Shown here piece after piece: positions 22,078 to 22,891 of a DNA stretch of 22,891 nt. The notes below the pieces were generated by a model that saw only the letters and a list, made by a program, of their open reading frames with translations, was not told the origin of the DNA and did not search any database. Within the stretch, counting starts at the first letter, position 1. Each line of letters starts with the position of its first letter. The position numbers and the translations under genes are program-made. This stretch comes from a virus: IMG/VR virus record IMGVR_UViG_3300032117_000165, positions 1-22,891 of that record, one strand, 5' to 3'.

Positions 22078-22839
22078 TTAGATATAAATATTCTGATCGT
22101 GATTTTCTATCATGTCAGTTAAAATTTCAGTGTACGCTGATTTTAATTTTTTAATCACTCGAGTTATTGTATTAGATTGAACGTTAGCTATCTCTTTTAT
22201 GTATACAAACAGAGCTTTTTTGTTAAAAATGTCTATATTCTCTCTTTTTTTGAAAATTTCCAAAATTGCGTCTGCGGCTTTAATTTCTTCCTCTTTTTCA
22301 AAGAGATCTATTAAATTATCATCAAGATATTTAATGAATTTTTCTATAACGTCCAATCTATCCAATTCTTGCTCTTGAGGATCTTCAACCAAACTTTTGT
22401 GAGTTTCTTTGTGATTATCAACTTCTTCAACTTCTATTTTGGATACTAATCTTTTATAATTTTTTTGATTATATATTATGAGATACCTTTTTGCTATAGT
22501 ACCAAAATAAGAATAGGCTTTTCCTTTAGATTGATCATAGAGGTGAAGTTTTTGCAATAAAAAAGATATAACTTCAAATTTTAAATCTTCTATATTATCA
22601 ACTTCTGTGTGATAAAATTTAAAAGTGTGAATTATGTTTTCAGCAAGTTTATAAAAAGCCCCATGAATTTCAGTATTATATATCCTATTTTGTTCCGATT
22701 GACTTTTGCATTCCCTATATCTTAAAATAGCATCTTCAGTTTCGGATGTAAAATAGTTATTTTTTTTCTTGGGTTTTCTTTTTCTGGGTGCACCCTTCTT
22801 AGTGAGTCCCAGAGATTCTATTTCTTTTTCTTCGACCAT
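22078..22839 (-). CDS. Late-transcription sigma factor, T4 gp55-like
   Basis: This 253-residue protein starts with a basic segment (RKRKPKKK, about 19-26). Residues about 55-130 match sigma region 2 in the gp55 style: GAFYKLAENIIHTFKF, EDLKFEVISFLLQKLHLYDQ, then SKGKAYSYFGTIAKRYLIIY. The 'Y(S)YFGTIAKRY' helix is the region that meets the -10 DNA. An acidic linker follows, and the C-terminus has a small HTH-like element (NVQSNTITRVIKKLKSAYTE). T4 gp55 (185 residues) lets host RNA polymerase read late promoters with the sliding clamp; this one is longer. It heads the structural block. The frame is open upstream of the ATG at 22839, but another gene ends there in a different frame, so the ATG is kept. 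AGGGAG lies about 10 bases upstream of the ATG. Confidence 0.85.
   Translation of the reverse strand: MVEEKEIESLGLTKKGAPRKRKPKKKNNYFTSETEDAILRYRECKSQSEQNRIYNTEIHGAFYKLAENIIHTFKFYHTEVDNIEDLKFEVISFLLQKLHLYDQSKGKAYSYFGTIAKRYLIIYNQKNYKRLVSKIEVEEVDNHKETHKSLVEDPQEQELDRLDVIEKFIKYLDDNLIDLFEKEEEIKAADAILEIFKKRENIDIFNKKALFVYIKEIANVQSNTITRVIKKLKSAYTEILTDMIENHDQNIYI
22082..22091 (-). promoter_or_regulatory. ATATTTATAT element before the gene at 22069 (weak)
   Basis: ATATTTATAT on the - strand lies 12 bases before the ATG at 22069, in the sense orientation. It forms the last sense codons of the sigma gene (Asn-Ile-Tyr-Ile), so it may be coincidental. Confidence 0.28.
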
Positions 22840-22841
22840 TT

Positions 22842-22891
22842 TTATTTTCTCCCTGTAAAGTCTTGGACTCTTCTTTGTATTTGTTTTATGG
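22842..22891 (-). CDS. C-terminal end of an unidentified upstream gene
   Basis: On the - strand, a frame open from the window edge reads IKQIQRRVQDFTGRK and stops at TAA (22844-22842), 2 bases before the sigma ATG. The basic, helical ending and tight spacing fit a real gene continuing to the right in the same operon. Too short to assign. Confidence 0.5.
   Translation of the reverse strand, partial: IKQIQRRVQDFTGRK

Noticed and set aside
22840-22891. Upstream extension of the sigma factor frame to the window edge
   Set aside because: The frame is open but another frame ends with a plausible basic C-terminus and TAA two bases before the ATG; the ATG start also gives a normal N-terminus.
1-22891. 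CRISPR arrays, tRNA genes, rRNA, insertion sequences and integrase
   Set aside because: No regularly spaced repeats, no cloverleaf with conserved TTC loop noticed, and no transposase or integrase motifs in any frame.

Overview
The window looks like a piece of a large T4-like myovirus, probably infecting a member of the Bacteroidetes. The T4-like assignment rests on a gp55-type late sigma factor, a gp25/gp6 baseplate pair, a gp5-like hub OB-fold protein with a separate needle protein, and a run of large Ser/Asn/Tyr-rich virion proteins, all packed tightly on one strand. The host guess rests on a TTTG-N18-TACATTTA promoter of Bacteroidetes type near the left end, A-rich leaders with few Shine-Dalgarno sites, and a Bacteroidetes-like GDP-L-fucose synthase fragment. 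No taxonomic search was possible.

Left part, + strand (1-6416). The 3' end of a GDP-L-fucose synthase gene is followed by a GC-rich DUF1737-like gene and a terminator. Next come four small unrecognised genes (688-2190), ended by a strong terminator. Then four tightly packed or overlapping genes (2309-5841) encode an MBD4-like HhH-GPD DNA glycosylase, two large proteins that may belong to the thymine-hypermodification enzyme families, and a small Cys-rich protein. Two further small genes (5870-6367) end at a terminator at 6395-6416.

Right part, - strand (6453-22891). Read in the direction of transcription, from right to left, the order is: the end of an unidentified gene, late sigma factor (gp55-like), a small conserved protein, hub OB protein, hub needle, a 597-aa hub or tape-like protein, a small coiled-coil protein, gp25, gp6-like baseplate wedge, a DNRLRE-like beta-sandwich protein, a small protein, a 1530-aa giant tail protein with a tail-protein-I-like segment, three virion surface-type proteins (two of them paralogs), and a GIY-YIG protein. 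Many junctions are 1-nt TAATG overlaps, which points to translational coupling. The sigma factor at the head of the unit probably drives late transcription of the baseplate and tail genes below it.

The most interesting points are: (i) the candidate DNA-base-modification cluster at 2309-5841; (ii) an ATATTTATAA element in fixed sense orientation just before many start codons on both strands, which is the reverse complement of the T4 late-promoter core and sometimes so close that the mRNA would be leaderless; (iii) short N-terminal leaders ending in LxE shared by several small proteins, which resemble T4 head-targeting propeptides.
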